Part shown: in pieces, positions 25,001-36,329 of the stretch
Layout: each line of letters opens with the position of its first letter
Position numbering within the stretch: the stretch's first letter is position 1
DNA from: Plumapathes pennacea
Lineage: Eukaryota > Cnidaria > Anthozoa > Antipatharia > Myriopathidae
DNA: 64,000 nucleotides
Assembly (NCBI GenBank): GCA_964036295.1
Contig: OZ038466.1
Coordinates: 21,690,597-21,754,596 of the forward strand
Direction: 5' to 3'
Made by a program: the position numbers and the translations under genes
The notes under the pieces: model-generated
The model's input: the letters and a program-made list of their open reading frames with translations, nothing else
Database searches by the model: none
Told to the model about the DNA's origin: nothing

Positions 25001-27914
25001 GCTCCATTGCACAGCAAGAAAATGCTGTTAGTGTAATCTCTACAAGAACTTGACAAGGAATGGGGTTCTGCGCTGCAAAGTACCCTAATGTTTTGGCCAC
25101 CCAATTTACAAAGGGTATCAGAACAAAACTGATTTGAATTGTTGAGCTGAGAAGTCTTTCTAACACAACTGCAATATCTTCTTCAAGTTTATTCTAGGCA
25201 ATCATTTTACTAATTTTCTTCGAGAAACCATCCCCTTCGTTCTTTTGAGAATCTAGGAGCTTTGAAGTGTTCTGACAAACTGCTTGGCTTAAGAATAAAA
25301 TAGCTTTGACTAACAACTGACTGTTATTATTTTCTGTGTAGAGGGGAGGAACGCCTTGAGAGTTGGAATTTACTGGTCGGAATTAGTTACTCGGTGCAGC
25401 CCGCTCCATTGGAGCAGTTTAAACAGATTTTGAAAGGTTGAGCAACCGGCTGTCTAAAAGTGATGGTTGATATAGCGATGATATTGACCGACAGTTCTCG
25501 AAGGACTTTCTTCTATTTGGGGCAATTGCACAGTGTTTCCTGTCAGAGTGGATTTGCGCATTCGGCTTAAGTTTAGGTCCGGCCGAGCCTGCAACGCCCT
25601 CTCTGTCCGACTTTACAGTCTGAGATATGGCACAGAAACGGATCGACAAATTGTCAAAACATTTTCACCAGCTAGAGAACGGCCAAAGGAGGGGGAGAAA
25701 ATCAACAACACAGTCTGATTAACGAGAGAAACTATATGGACCTTTCGACAGCGCTCGTCCCAGAAGTACCCGGAAAGTTATTAAATTGGGAAAAAAGATT
25801 AATCGTGAAAGCTCTCAGAATTCTCTTAGAAAGTTGCTAACAATCAATAAAGAAAAACGGCAGTCAATTTAAATCATGCACCGCGGACACAAAAATTCAA
25901 GAAGAAACAAAGTTCTATCGGAAGTGTACGAGTTATATCGGCTTTCTGAACTTTTCTAGAACATACTAAGATTAAAAAAATAATGATAATAATAAAAAAG
26001 AAATAAAAAACTAGGCAGTGTTGGTTTGAAGAGACAGGAATTATAATAATGAGTTTACCAAACCTGTAGGGCGATCCTTTTATCCGCTGGTTGTTAGCTC
26101 ACAGGGTGGTTCGGTGTGGTCTAGATTAAGGGAACTTGTGGCCCATAATTTTCAGTGGAGCATTTTAAATCTTTTATTCACAATAGCACTCATGGAGTTG
26201 TGTTTACTCCTGGGAACCTGCATGAGCAAGTAAAACTTCAAGTACGTGATTTCCCCGTATTGAATCAATACCAGGCATTTTGGACTTTGAAGTGTTTCTA
26301 AAGGCGGTCTGCTCTTTGTCATGGATCAGCACAGGTGGAATGTCCTTCACTAAGATATGGCAGACGTGGATTGTGGTGCATATGTATAATTAATGCTGCA
26401 ATCGTTCATTGCTCTCTCTCTCCGTATATATCTCTCACTCGCTTGATGTCATATATTAGCACATTTCTTAGTTTCCAGGCGGGAAAGCTCAGTTGACCCC
26501 CCGTTGCCTCCTTATGCCAGGAATACCATGAGTTTTTGAGTCATGTTTGTCAGTGACAGGTTCTTGACATTCGCTGTCGTTGAACCTCGGAGCTATTCTG
26601 CTCGAGTTGTTTTTATTGTTCTTGAGTGCTGATAGTGCACACACAAGTAAGGTATGCTTCGATATTGTCTTATCTTTTGAAGAATCGACCTGTAGATCTT
26701 TTTTGTCCGCTGTTCGAATAACGTACAAATTTATGACCATACGCGCCTCGGTATGTGACCTGTGTCACTCTGGAGCGATTTTATAGCCAGTTCATTTGTT
26801 GTACTGTTCTTGATTAGCTCAACACAGCTTTTGTTGAAGATAATGACAGTAAATCTCAAAACAGTATTGACTTCTTTTCCAAAGGTGCCCCCAAGAGAGG
26901 GGGGGGGGGGGGGGGGGGGGGGCAGGGGGGGTCGTACTAGGGATGTTCCATTGAATGGAGTATGGTTTTCAGGGTCCTCTGTCTTGAACAGGGTATACAG
27001 ATCTTTTTTGCTTCCAGATCTGGATGAGTCTCGCATAAAGTACCTATCACTTCCGGAGTTAGCCGGAATTGCGTTCTTTGCTGTCACCAAAAGCTACGCT
27101 GCCATTGCCACGCCGACACAGCGTTCGTTAACTGAAAAATGTGGGGCGCCAGTCTCAAACAGGGCCGCAAATTAAAGTCTTTGTATTTTCACATGTATGT
27201 CCTAAAGGTCAGGGTTTGAGGGCATAAGCGGAACTCCGTTATTCAAAACTTCAGTCGAGTACCCCCATCCTCCCCCTCCCCCTACCCGGCGGATAAGAAC
27301 ACAAGAAACGACTATTTTTGGATATTAAGTGTGTGCTGAATCCTGAATCAATACCGTGTGTTATAAACGAAACATTTTCAGCACTAGGCTGCTTCCGCTA
27401 CGTTAGCAATCCTGGAGATAAAGTATATTGTCTCTGTTTGTGTTTAAGAATAGACACCAATACCTAAACACCTGTTTAAAGGAAAGAGCTGTTTGCGCTG
27501 TGCCACATATCAGAACTATGATGTTGAATGCAACGGCATTTTGCGATCATGCACATATTGCAAAATTAGTTACTTTGTGCCCGTATTTCTCTATAAGTCG
27601 GTATATACTCCATCCTTTCTCGGTCGGATTTACTTTACAGGACAAATAACATCTTGTTACTATGTAGTATATATATAATTCAATACTGTTGAGAACAAAG
27701 CCGTTTGTATTGTGAAATGAAATATTTTACCTCTAGTCGTCTTTCGTAAACTCTTGCCAACGTTCGAAATCTAAAATGTCGGCGAAATCCCGAATGTTCG
27801 TGGCGTTTAAGCACACGTATCAAATTTTGGTCATTGTTGTGTCCGTTAATTTGCAACTCTATTACTGCCAAAGGCTCGACCAATGGCGTCCAACTCGTGA
27901 AAGGTCCAGTGAAG
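19002..27914. other. Long gene-poor region upstream of GLIS
   Basis: No coding region is supported over nearly 9 kb. The longest frame (19545-20261, minus, 238 aa) has no recognisable domain, no repeat structure and a composition like translated non-coding DNA. A lone inverted copy of the 89-bp minisatellite unit lies at about 22896-22975. A poly-G run of more than 30 bases sits at about 26900-26932. Developmental transcription factor genes such as GLIS often have distal enhancers, so regulatory content is plausible, but no site can be identified from sequence alone. Confidence 0.4.
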
Positions 27915-28700
27915 TCGGGGTGTGGCTACTCAAATGAAAATGTCAAATGAATCTTAAAGGTGTGACCGTTCAAATAAAAGCTCTCAATGAGTACATGCTA
28001 ATAGCAGTGTTCACTTCCAACTCCTGAACTTTCAAATGAAACCTACAGGTGTGACCGTTCAAATGAAAGCTCTTATAAGTACATTCTAATAGCAGTCTTC
28101 ACTTTGAACTTCTGAACTGTAAAGTGAAACCTAAAGGTGTGACCACTCAAATAAAAGCTCTCAATGAGTACATGCTAATAGCAGTGTTCACTTCCAACTC
28201 CCGAACTGTCAAATGAAACCTAAAGGTGTGACCACTCAAATGAAAGCTCTCAATGAGTACATGCTAATAGCAGTGTTCACTTCCAACTCCCGAACTACCA
28301 AATGAAACCTAAAGGTGTGACCACTCAAATAAAAGCTCTCAATGAGTACATGCTAATAGCAGTGTTCACTTCCAACTCCCGAACTACCAAATGAAACCTA
28401 AAGGTGTGACCACTCAAATAAAAGCTGTCAATGAGTACATTCTAATAGCAGTCTTCACTTTGAACTTCTGAACTGTCAAATGAATCTTAAAGGTGTGACC
28501 GTTCAAATGAAAGCTCTCAATGAGTACATGCTAATAGCAGTGTTCACTTCCAACTCCTAAACTGTCAAACGGAAACCTGAAGGTGTGATCATTGAAATGA
28601 ATGTTCTCAATGTGTACAATCTAATAAAAATGTTCATGAATTACCAACTCCTAACTGTCAAATAAAATTCAAAGGTGTGACCACTCAAATGAGATATCTC
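27915..28700 (+). repeat. ~89-bp minisatellite with GTGTGACC-TCAAATGAAAGCT core, ~8-9 copies
   Basis: The word GTGTGACC(or GTGTGATC) followed by (A/G)(C/T)TCAAAT(G/A)AAAGCT recurs at 27961, 28049, 28137, 28226, 28315, 28404, 28493, 28583 and 28675, a period of 88-92 bp. Each unit also contains CTCAATGAGTACAT, TAATAGCAGT and an AACTCC-GAACTG segment. Inner copies are the most alike and edge copies the most diverged, as expected for unequal exchange. Diverged single units lie inverted at ~22896-22975 and ~3485-3550. From memory, the same core occurs in abundant tandem repeats of stony corals; this needs a search. Confidence 0.9.
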
Positions 28701-30749
28701 GAAATTAAAGTACATTTGACATCTTGCATGAAGTTTGATTAGAGCAATATGGCAATGAATCATTTTTAGTAACTCTCAACCTGTTTGACCTTGTACTCCT
28801 CCAACGCTGGAGGCGAATTTAAAACAGTTATTCAACAAAGCTGAAAAGCATCTGTGGAAATTCGATTTGGACTAGAAATATGCAATCTGTTTATCTGTTG
28901 CAATGGGAATTGGTTACTTGATGTTTCGAACAACAGGAACATTAAATTGGGATTTCGGTTTAACGGATTTGCATTGCCTTGCTAGTGTCAATATATGAAG
29001 CAGTAAACGGAAATGGAAAACATGTACTAATGATCTTCAAACTCGATGCCTTGAAATTCTGAACATAAGACTTGTAGCTCAGTCAAGATTTTCTGTTTTA
29101 TTTTGTGAATAGTTACTTGAAACGGTTTAGTCCATTACGATTATTATACCAGGCCCTGTCAGCCTTGCCAGTTCCACAAATCTGATCAATCATTAAGCCC
29201 ATTGTGATAAAGCACATTAGGCACTCGAGTTTAGTTGAAAACGGTTAATAAAGATAGCGACAGCCAGAGAAACAGAGCTCTCGGACAGAATCAGAGAGAC
29301 AGGGAGAGAGAAACGAAATTTAACAGATGTCTGCACCGATCGATGTTTTGCGGCTGTTTTGTTTCTTCTGTTGTGACATAATGCCAGTGCAGCCACAAAC
29401 GTCTCCTATACTGCGGGCTGACAACAAGGAGGGGGGGGGGGAGGGAGTTTTGTCGCCTTACTAGCTCAAAATTTGCAATCGTGCGCGCATTATCATTGCT
29501 AAATAAGAGTTTGATAAAAATATATTCGTCCTACTGTTTCTTGGAGAGTTTAGTTTGCGAATTCTCTTCGGTGTTACAGTGAAAGATGCCTGGCACCTAG
29601 AAAGTGGTGAAAAACTCTCAATTACAAATAAACTGTATTGGTACAAGACTTGTTTCGTTTTATTGTGATCATTACTTGAGTTTACAGTGGATTAAAGTTA
29701 CTGCCCATCAAGTTTGAATAGGCGTGCAACCTTGGGAAATCGGTCCATTTAACAAGACCTTATCTGTCTCCCGACTCCGCCCACAAATTCCGACCACATT
29801 GTCACGCATGCCGAGTATATATACCCTTATCCAACCTCATTCCAGAAGCGGCGGTAGCTTTGTCTGATTCAGCTCTAACTCCGTTCATACTTTGGCCAGT
29901 TTTAAGAACATCTCATCTCACGAAACCAACGACTGCTTCAGAGGAGAAAGGTCGTTGTCTCGTTATCAAAAACAATAAAAGCTTATCTCGAGCATCATAA
30001 TTTACTCTCCCAAACAATGTCAGGCAAATACTGAATGCATTATTGAGTGGGGGACACTGCGAATATCGTATTTCTGGTAAACAATAATCAAAGTCCGAAC
30101 GAAGGCCAAATGCACCCTTAATATGCCTCAGTGCGGGTAAACCGGAAAGGTACAGGATCAAATTACTTGATTTTGTCTGATCATTCAATTTCCGCGACGT
30201 TTCTTTTCATATACTCAGGAGATTTTGCATGATTACCAGACGTCCAATATTTTTAATGTGGCGCTGGCGTAATTTATAACTATCCGCAATCAAAAGACAG
30301 GAAGTTCCCATTGTGTTCTTTCAGTCTTCCACGTGCTGACAGACCTGGGTAATTAGTGCAGCGGTTGAGCGCTTATGCTGTCTCAACGCCCTCGCTCAAA
30401 TTCTTCTGTTATGCGTTCATCAGCCAAAGCAGCACATCGGGTCGTGCTTAAGATGTAAGTTCTTCATCCGAAAATGAGAGCTATTCCATTTTCAGTTATA
30501 CTAAACTTCACTTTCACACTGTTAGAAAATGCAATCATGGACGCGTTTTCACCGAAAGTGAACTTCTGGCTAGCCTGAGTTTCATCCGTTTTCCAGTTTG
30601 TAGTTTTATTTATGGCCCGTTTACGTGAAACTTCACACTGAAAAAGTTGTAGTGTTGAACAGTGTGACAGTGAATTTTCATGCCATTGTGTGGCACCTTC
30701 TCGGTACCCTCGTCAAGTAGCACGTACTTTCCTTTTCAGTGAGCGCCCC
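28701..30749. other. Intergenic; no gene supported
   Basis: No convincing gene. A poly-G run lies near 29430-29440. A TATA-like word (29816-29823) followed about 30 bp later by pyrimidine-rich sequence could be a core promoter, but no downstream reading frame supports it. Confidence 0.35.
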
Positions 30750-30756
30750 CCCCTTT

Positions 30757-30791
<35 letters not shown>

Positions 30792-31700
30792 TTTTATTTT
30801 GTTTCCACACACAGTTATATTACTAAATTAATATATACATATACGTATTGATATATATTTTTTTCTTTGTATTATTGTGTGGTGAGGGAGCTCAAAAAAG
30901 AAGCCGGAGGCTTATATCATTTGAGCTTCCTCTAAAATTACTGGGATATATAATATAGTGCGGTGCAGAAGTGCAGGAGTGCAGTTCATAAATTAAAGAT
31001 ATAAGTGCAAGTATACACAGAAATACAGTTAAAGCAAAAATAGTTACATTGTAGTAGAGAAAATGGGCTTATTGATAGTTGTTCAACAGAGAATGCTATT
31101 CTTCAGCTTATCTTTAAAGGTTGAGATAGTTGTACAATTACGAATTTCGATGGCTAAAGAGTTAAATATTTTTGGGCCTTGGTAATAAATAGAGAATTGT
31201 CTGATGTTAGTAAAAGGAAGGTGGAACAAACTGGCATTTCTTGTGCTGTAATTATGAGTTTCATTAATAATTATCAAAGCACTGGGGTAGTAACTGATTC
31301 TTAAACAAAAACATAAATTGACCGACTTGAAATGTATATACTAGTTCGAGTTTAAGGATTTTTAATTGTTTAAAAATTGGGTCTGTGTGAACTAGATAAC
31401 CTTCCTTGTTGGCAATTCGCACTATGCGCTTCTGAAGTATAATTAAACGATGGAGATTAGAAGGGTAGGTAGATCCCCACACTAATATGCAATAGTAGAA
31501 GTAAGGGTAGACTAAAGAATAATATAAAGAGCAAAGCGAGGACTTCCTCCGTCGTACCCCTGAACGCTTATCACATAAACAATAAGTCTTTGAAAGTACG
31601 ATTAGATCAAATCCCGGGTTAACAATAAACCTTTTCGTCATTTTAAAGCCTAAGAATGAGAACATTTCGTTCACAACATGACTTTTTAATTCGAAATATT
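30750..31700 (-). mobile_element. 5'-truncated, frameshifted LINE (non-LTR retrotransposon) 3' end
   Basis: Read on the minus strand, 31674-31264 encodes a typical end of a LINE reverse-transcriptase ORF: LCSLYYSLVYPYFYYCILVWGSTY, then LHRLIILQKRIVRIA. A second frame (31277-31083) continues with NYSTRNASLFHLPF, FSIYYQGPKIFNSL and STFKDKLKN, the usual C-terminal stretch. The two pieces are in different frames, so a frameshift separates them. The 3' end is followed by about 300 bp of non-coding sequence and a (TAAA)n tail (TTTA repeats at about 30757-30795 on the plus strand). The 5' part, including the catalytic RT core and endonuclease, is absent. This is a dead copy. The clade is probably CR1/L2/Jockey-like; not resolved. 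Confidence 0.85.
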
Positions 31701-31877
31701 TTTAGTAAGTTAAGCTTAGTTGGTCTTTGATCAACTCCCTGCAATTCGTTGGCCAAATAGGTGACAGACACTCATTGGTTTAATCTTGCCGGGCATGATT
31801 AGTTTACTCGAGCCGCTGTGAACAATCGCAGGCTTAGATTCAAACTGCTCTGTAATACTCATGAAGAACAGATCACA

Positions 31878-32115
31878 GTTCATGTTGGATGAACATGTTG
31901 GACTCCTTTGTCCACCATGTTATACAATGTTGGATGAGGTTGGACGAAGTTTGATATCTGTCAAACACTCTGTATAACATCGTCCAACGTTTTGTTTGTT
32001 CTCGGGCTCGAAACGGTGTTTGAGAGAACGGTTTGGAACGTTCACCCAACCTCAGACCTCCAACGTCAGGCACCACCAACCTCAGACCTCCAACCTCAGG
32101 CACATTCCCCAGGAG
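31878..32115. repeat. Dispersed repeat with GTTGGA and CCAACCTCAG words (left block)
   Basis: This block is dense in GTTGGATGA, GTTGGAC and then CCAACCTCAGACCTCC words. It is related to the block at 32875-33185, partly in inverted sense (TTGGAACGTTCACC here against GGTGAACGTTCCAA at ~32968) and partly direct (ATGTTGGACTC here, ATGTTAGACTC at ~33095). The two blocks flank about 760 bp. Confidence 0.55.
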
Positions 32116-32498
32116 ACTAAGTACGACCACAACGTCAGCCACAAAATGGCGGACGTGACGTGACTGACAGGAAACACTAGCGATACGAACAACAAATACG
32201 TTTAATATCAGCAATAACATGAACTGTGACTGTCTCGTAATTGTAGCGAATGTTATAGCGAACCTGAACACGGCCGTAATCTGTAATTTATGTTTCTTGG
32301 ACACTCATGCGTTTCGAAGGAAACAGGTATGATGATGTGATTCGCCCAAATGTAAAATCCTAACAGAAATCATCTCTGAAGTCGCCTGTCTTAAGTGTTG
32401 TAACTTCTTTGTATTGAGTAAAAATCAACGATCACTTCGCTTAATCCTGTTCTACATGCAGTTCTACGTGAACAGAAACACTTATTGCAGCCTGCGAA

Positions 32499-32941
32499 TC
32501 AGAATAACAATAATTCTAATCTGCCGTCGGGTCTTGACAGGCGGCGCATAATATCTCCCGATGCGTACATCATTCTGTTCGCCAGCATTTGCTTGGTTGG
32601 TCCGCCGTCGTGTAGCGTCCATTGAAATTCTGCCGGAAAACGTTGGAGAAGCTGATCCTCCACTGTTTGTTGCGTCCGTCTGTAAAGTTAAATAACGTAT
32701 TAAACCAAAAAAAAAAAAAAAAAAAACGTAATAAGTCATCTACTCACAGCCATGTCTCTACTTTCTCCTTGAAGAGTTTACATAATTTCGATTCGAAAGA
32801 CCGCAATATTTCTTTGAGGCGGCGCGTGGTTCTACCGGAAATCACCAATTCCGATACACCGGAAGTCTGGTGATGTGCCTGAGGTTGGAGTTGGACCCAT
32901 TCCCCCAGGCGCCTGAGGTTGGTAGTTGGACCCAGTCCCAA
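32499..32941 (-). CDS. Weakly supported two-exon ORF, unknown product
   Basis: Candidate exons on the minus strand are 32941-32748 and 32679-32499 (donor CT|GTGAGT, acceptor CTTTACAG|AC, phase 2), joining to a 124-aa frame. The non-repeat part reads TTRRLKEILRSFESKLCKLF...KVETWLRTQQTVEDQLLQRF and continues to MLANRMMYASGDIMRRLSRP. It looks protein-like (amphipathic, Lys/Leu/Arg-rich). I do not recognise it. The 5' end, including the only upstream ATG, lies in the dispersed repeat block, so the true start may be in a missing exon or the gene may be a fragment. It stays open across the splice, which is mild support. Confidence 0.3.
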
Positions 32942-33185
32942 ATGCCTGAGGTTGGGGGTCCGCGGTTGGTGAACGTTCCAACTGTATATGGTGTTTGATT
33001 ATTGCTTGATTCGCGCAGGCGCACTGGAGCCTAGTATACACCGTGGGCCCACTTTCGGTCCCAGAATCTTTATTGTCTACAATGCTTGTAAAACATGTTA
33101 GACTCGTTTAGCCACCCCGTAAAACATCGCCCAGCACTGTTTTATCTAACAACGTTGGATGGTGTTGGGCCTGTTTAGTCGGGTC
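32875..33185. repeat. Dispersed repeat with CCTGAGGTTGG words (right block)
   Basis: CCTGAGGTTGG recurs three times between 32878 and 32955, and GTTGGATGGTGTTGGGC lies near 33155. It is the partner of the block at 31878-32115. Poly-A runs at about 33265-33306 follow. Together they look like non-autonomous elements or two ends of one older insertion. Confidence 0.5.
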
Positions 33186-33756
33186 TTATAACTCAGGCAC
33201 GACCTGAGTAAATACGGTACTAACATGAAAAGTGGTAATGGTGTGAGCTTTCCACTGAACTAACAAAAAAAAAAAAAAAACAAACAAAAAAAAAAAAAAA
33301 AAAAAAGAAAATTAAAGATCTTAAGGTTTAAGTGTTTTGCTCTTTGGCTTTTCTTTTTGTTTTCCTCCCAGTGTCCTTAGACCGATTTATAAAAATAAGC
33401 ACTACAAAATTAAATAAATGTTTCTCGGGTAGCACCCGTTGCTTGGACACTAGTAAAATCGCGACCGCACCGATTTGTTTGGTCGGTTTGCATTTCGTTT
33501 ATCTGGTGTTTTAAATGGCAATAAGATCGCTGATAAACAAAGCGATTTGTCGGAAATTCAGCTACATCGGCCATAACCGAAACAAAAAAGTTCAATTCCA
33601 CAATTTTTTGCACAACAAAAAAGGTCGTATTTTGTAAGCCTTTGTTTGTGAAATTTGTGTCACTCATTTGTCTTGTAATTAGATGTTGAATAGATTGAAT
33701 CGAAATTAAACTAAAAGTCATTAGTAGTTCTTAACAGTCTCAAAAATAGAATACAG

Positions 33757-34995
33757 ATGCGTTGGTTGGTGTTTCACCCTCGTTTCCTACTCTGCTGCTT
33801 GGCATTTGTCTCTGTAATCGCCGTGTTGACTCCGTCACTTTTGGTGTTCACCAGTCCGCAACACAGAAGATGTCCTTTTAGTGAGGAAGTTTCAGGTTTG
33901 CGTGTCACTCACGGCTCGACCTCAGCAGTCAAGCTTGCTGCGATAGAATACCAAACTAAAACAAATGGTCAAAAGATCCCTCGATTGATTGAACGGCCTT
34001 CTCACTCAACAAACTCACCATCGCCAGTGGCCAAACGTCGGAGCCTGTTTATCATGGGATACGATCGCTCCGGCACGACCTTCGTCAGTAACATGTTCGC
34101 TCAGGATCCTGGGATATTTTTGGTTTACGAGCCCCTATGGATCACACAAAACATGCGGATCTACGAACCAGGCGACCATTTACAAACTTGTGAACTGGAT
34201 GTGGTGAGTGCCATCTTGACTTGCAACTTCAGCAAAACTCCGGCAGCTAAGCAATTTCTAACTCATACAAACGAGGATTGGCTGAGCCCCGCTCTTCGAT
34301 TGAATGTTTTCACCTCTCGCCATTTTTGTAACCTTAGTGGTCCTGGCTATATAAGACACTGTCCTCGCCATTTGCATAACGTTAAAGCGGACTTGGTAGA
34401 TAAAGTTTGTTCCTCGGAGTACAAACACAGTGTGGTCAAGGTGTCACCGACGCGAGTACCTGGTGGAAAGCTGTCTGTTTTCGTCCCTCAAATTTTGGTT
34501 GAAAACCCAGAACATGACATCAGGATTGTCCATATCGTTCGAGATCCGCGAGCAAGTATACACTCCAGGATAAAGCTAAAATGGATGCACGACTATCCCG
34601 ACATACGACTACAAGGGGAGACAAGAGAAACATGCAACACTATCCTGTCCAACCTGAAGCACGCAGAGCGCATGAAGGCTTGGCTCGGTAAACGCTACAC
34701 TATTCTCAGGTACAAAGACATTGCTGAAACTCCCATCGAAACCGCCCGAAGACTCTATGATTTTGCTGGATTTGACATGCCTGACAATTTGACTAGCTGG
34801 ATCGTAAAGATGACACAACCTAGTAGAGAAATGATTTTGAAAAAGTCAAATGAACCGTATTCTTCAGTTCGGAATTCCACGGGAAATGCTGAAAGATGGC
34901 GGAATGAGTCCCCTGTCAAACGGGTACGAATCATTGAGAAGATCTGTGGTCCGCTGCTGGATTTTCTTGGACTTGACCGCGTAACATCAGCGTAA
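33757..34995 (+). CDS. Carbohydrate (Gal/GlcNAc-type) 6-O-sulfotransferase-like, copy A
   Basis: Intronless 412-aa predicted type II Golgi membrane enzyme. Residues ~10-31 are a signal anchor (FLLCCLAFVSVIAVLTPSLL), followed by a stem region. The PAPS-binding 5'-PSB loop is at ~97-110 (LFIMGYDRSGTTFV) with the RSGTT signature, and the 3'-PB site at ~257-271 (IVHIVRDPRASIHSR). RYKDIAETP (318-326) matches the conserved RYEDL-type segment and AERWRNES (378-385) the terminal WR motif. This is the sulfotransferase fold of the CHST1-7 group, which transfers sulfate from PAPS to Gal or GlcNAc/GalNAc of glycans. Substrate cannot be assigned. Start ATG aligns with that of copy B (MRxLxF...RFLLCC). Copy B lies 1.3 kb downstream in inverted orientation. 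From about residue 209 on the two proteins are nearly identical, while before it they differ at many positions. Confidence 0.85.
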   Translation: MRWLVFHPRFLLCCLAFVSVIAVLTPSLLVFTSPQHRRCPFSEEVSGLRVTHGSTSAVKLAAIEYQTKTNGQKIPRLIERPSHSTNSPSPVAKRRSLFIMGYDRSGTTFVSNMFAQDPGIFLVYEPLWITQNMRIYEPGDHLQTCELDVVSAILTCNFSKTPAAKQFLTHTNEDWLSPALRLNVFTSRHFCNLSGPGYIRHCPRHLHNVKADLVDKVCSSEYKHSVVKVSPTRVPGGKLSVFVPQILVENPEHDIRIVHIVRDPRASIHSRIKLKWMHDYPDIRLQGETRETCNTILSNLKHAERMKAWLGKRYTILRYKDIAETPIETARRLYDFAGFDMPDNLTSWIVKMTQPSREMILKKSNEPYSSVRNSTGNAERWRNESPVKRVRIIEKICGPLLDFLGLDRVTSA

Positions 34996-36329
34996 TAAAC
35001 TCGTATAAATGACGTTTCCATGGTAATATCAGTTAGTTGCGTAAAGTTATTATACCAGGATAATGACTATCTCCAACTTACTTTATGCCAGACCGCACTA
35101 GCTCAGAAATGCTTTGCGTATCGTGGCGCATGTACCTCGGAAAGTTATTGTCCGTTGAGGAACGAAGCTGTAATTCCGCCACTTCTTTCAAGATAAAACT
35201 TTAGGGTAGAACTTCAAGAAATAAGTGCACCAGTTTCCTGTGTATTAACCCTTTGACTCCTGAGAGTGATCAACTTCAATTTTCTCCTTCAGTCTCTCGC
35301 CAGAGAGATATGGTACAGTAGGAAGAATTTGCCACTTGATAGTTCATTCAGACGCAAGTTGACTGGCCTATCAATTCTCACTATATCACTCAAAAACCTC
35401 TCTTACTGAGTCTTTATCGTTTCATGTGTTTCCTTGTTTCCGTGAACTCCGTGTTTCTTTGTTCCCTGTGTTCCCTTGTAAACTTGTCCCGGCTAATTTT
35501 GCAGCACGGCTTTCATTTAAACGGTTCAATTATTTGTAACGGATGGTAATGTCGTGTGAAATGTTTATATTTTATTCGTGCAAAACACGCAATTACGACT
35601 GCGGTTTGCACCGTGTTCCATATTGTGCTGGAATCCGAGCTTTACTTTTTGACTTTTTAGTTATACATACCAATGTACTATACTGATATCCTCTGCTCAT
35701 CTACAATAGTTTAATCTCTAGGCGACGCGACGTAAAAAGCTTTGGACTTTAAAACTTAAACAAAATACTCCCTTCCCCCAAATCTAAACTCAATGACGGT
35801 GTAGCAATCTGAAATGTCCCCCCATGTCTTTTTATCTGGCGGACATTTCAGCCCAAGCCAAAATGTCCGGGGGGACATTCTGGTCAGGGGACCAAAACAG
35901 ACTGTTACACTGGGAATGGGCGATTTATAACAATGGAAGTAAGTTATTCTTATTTCGTTATTAACGCTTAGTCCTGGGCGTTAGCGTTTTATTTAACCGG
36001 GCCCAGGAGAAAAGGGTTGGTTGCACTAGTTACGCAGAATAATTTTTGAAAGATGCTCGAAGCACGAAAACTAAGTTAATCCTGGATTAGATATGAACTT
36101 TGCCTAAAATGGGGAAATGTTTGTTCACAATATGGCTAATGAGTTTTAAGTTAGAACGAGGCCTTTTTAGTTGCGAATCTTCGATCAAAGACCTGCACTG
36201 TTTGCTGGCCAAAAAGTGTCAAAAGTCGAGAGAAGCAAGTGGTTAATCCAGGAATTACAAGTTTCAATTGGTACAGTGACTACAAACTGATGCAATAACC
36301 ATTACACTGGTAAGAAAAGAAAACTATTT
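34996..36329. other. Spacer between convergent sulfotransferases; repeat fragments
   Basis: No gene. About 35245-35405 is a partial copy of the dispersed element that begins TTAACCCTTTGACTCC (full copies at 48041-48250 and 59437-59645). About 35811-35880 has a short inverted repeat (GAAATGTCCCCCC / GGGGGGACATTC). About 35994-36110 resembles one end of a GGGCCC-type element (compare 61244-61425). Confidence 0.5.

Noticed and set aside
26762..27175. 137-aa plus-strand and 119-aa minus-strand frames
   Set aside because: Both owe their length to the poly-G/poly-C run at ~26900 (poly-Gly or poly-Pro). No recognisable protein outside it.
31873..32304. 143-aa minus-strand frame
   Set aside because: Half of it is a translation of the GTTGGA/CCAACCTCAG repeat. 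No domain in the rest.
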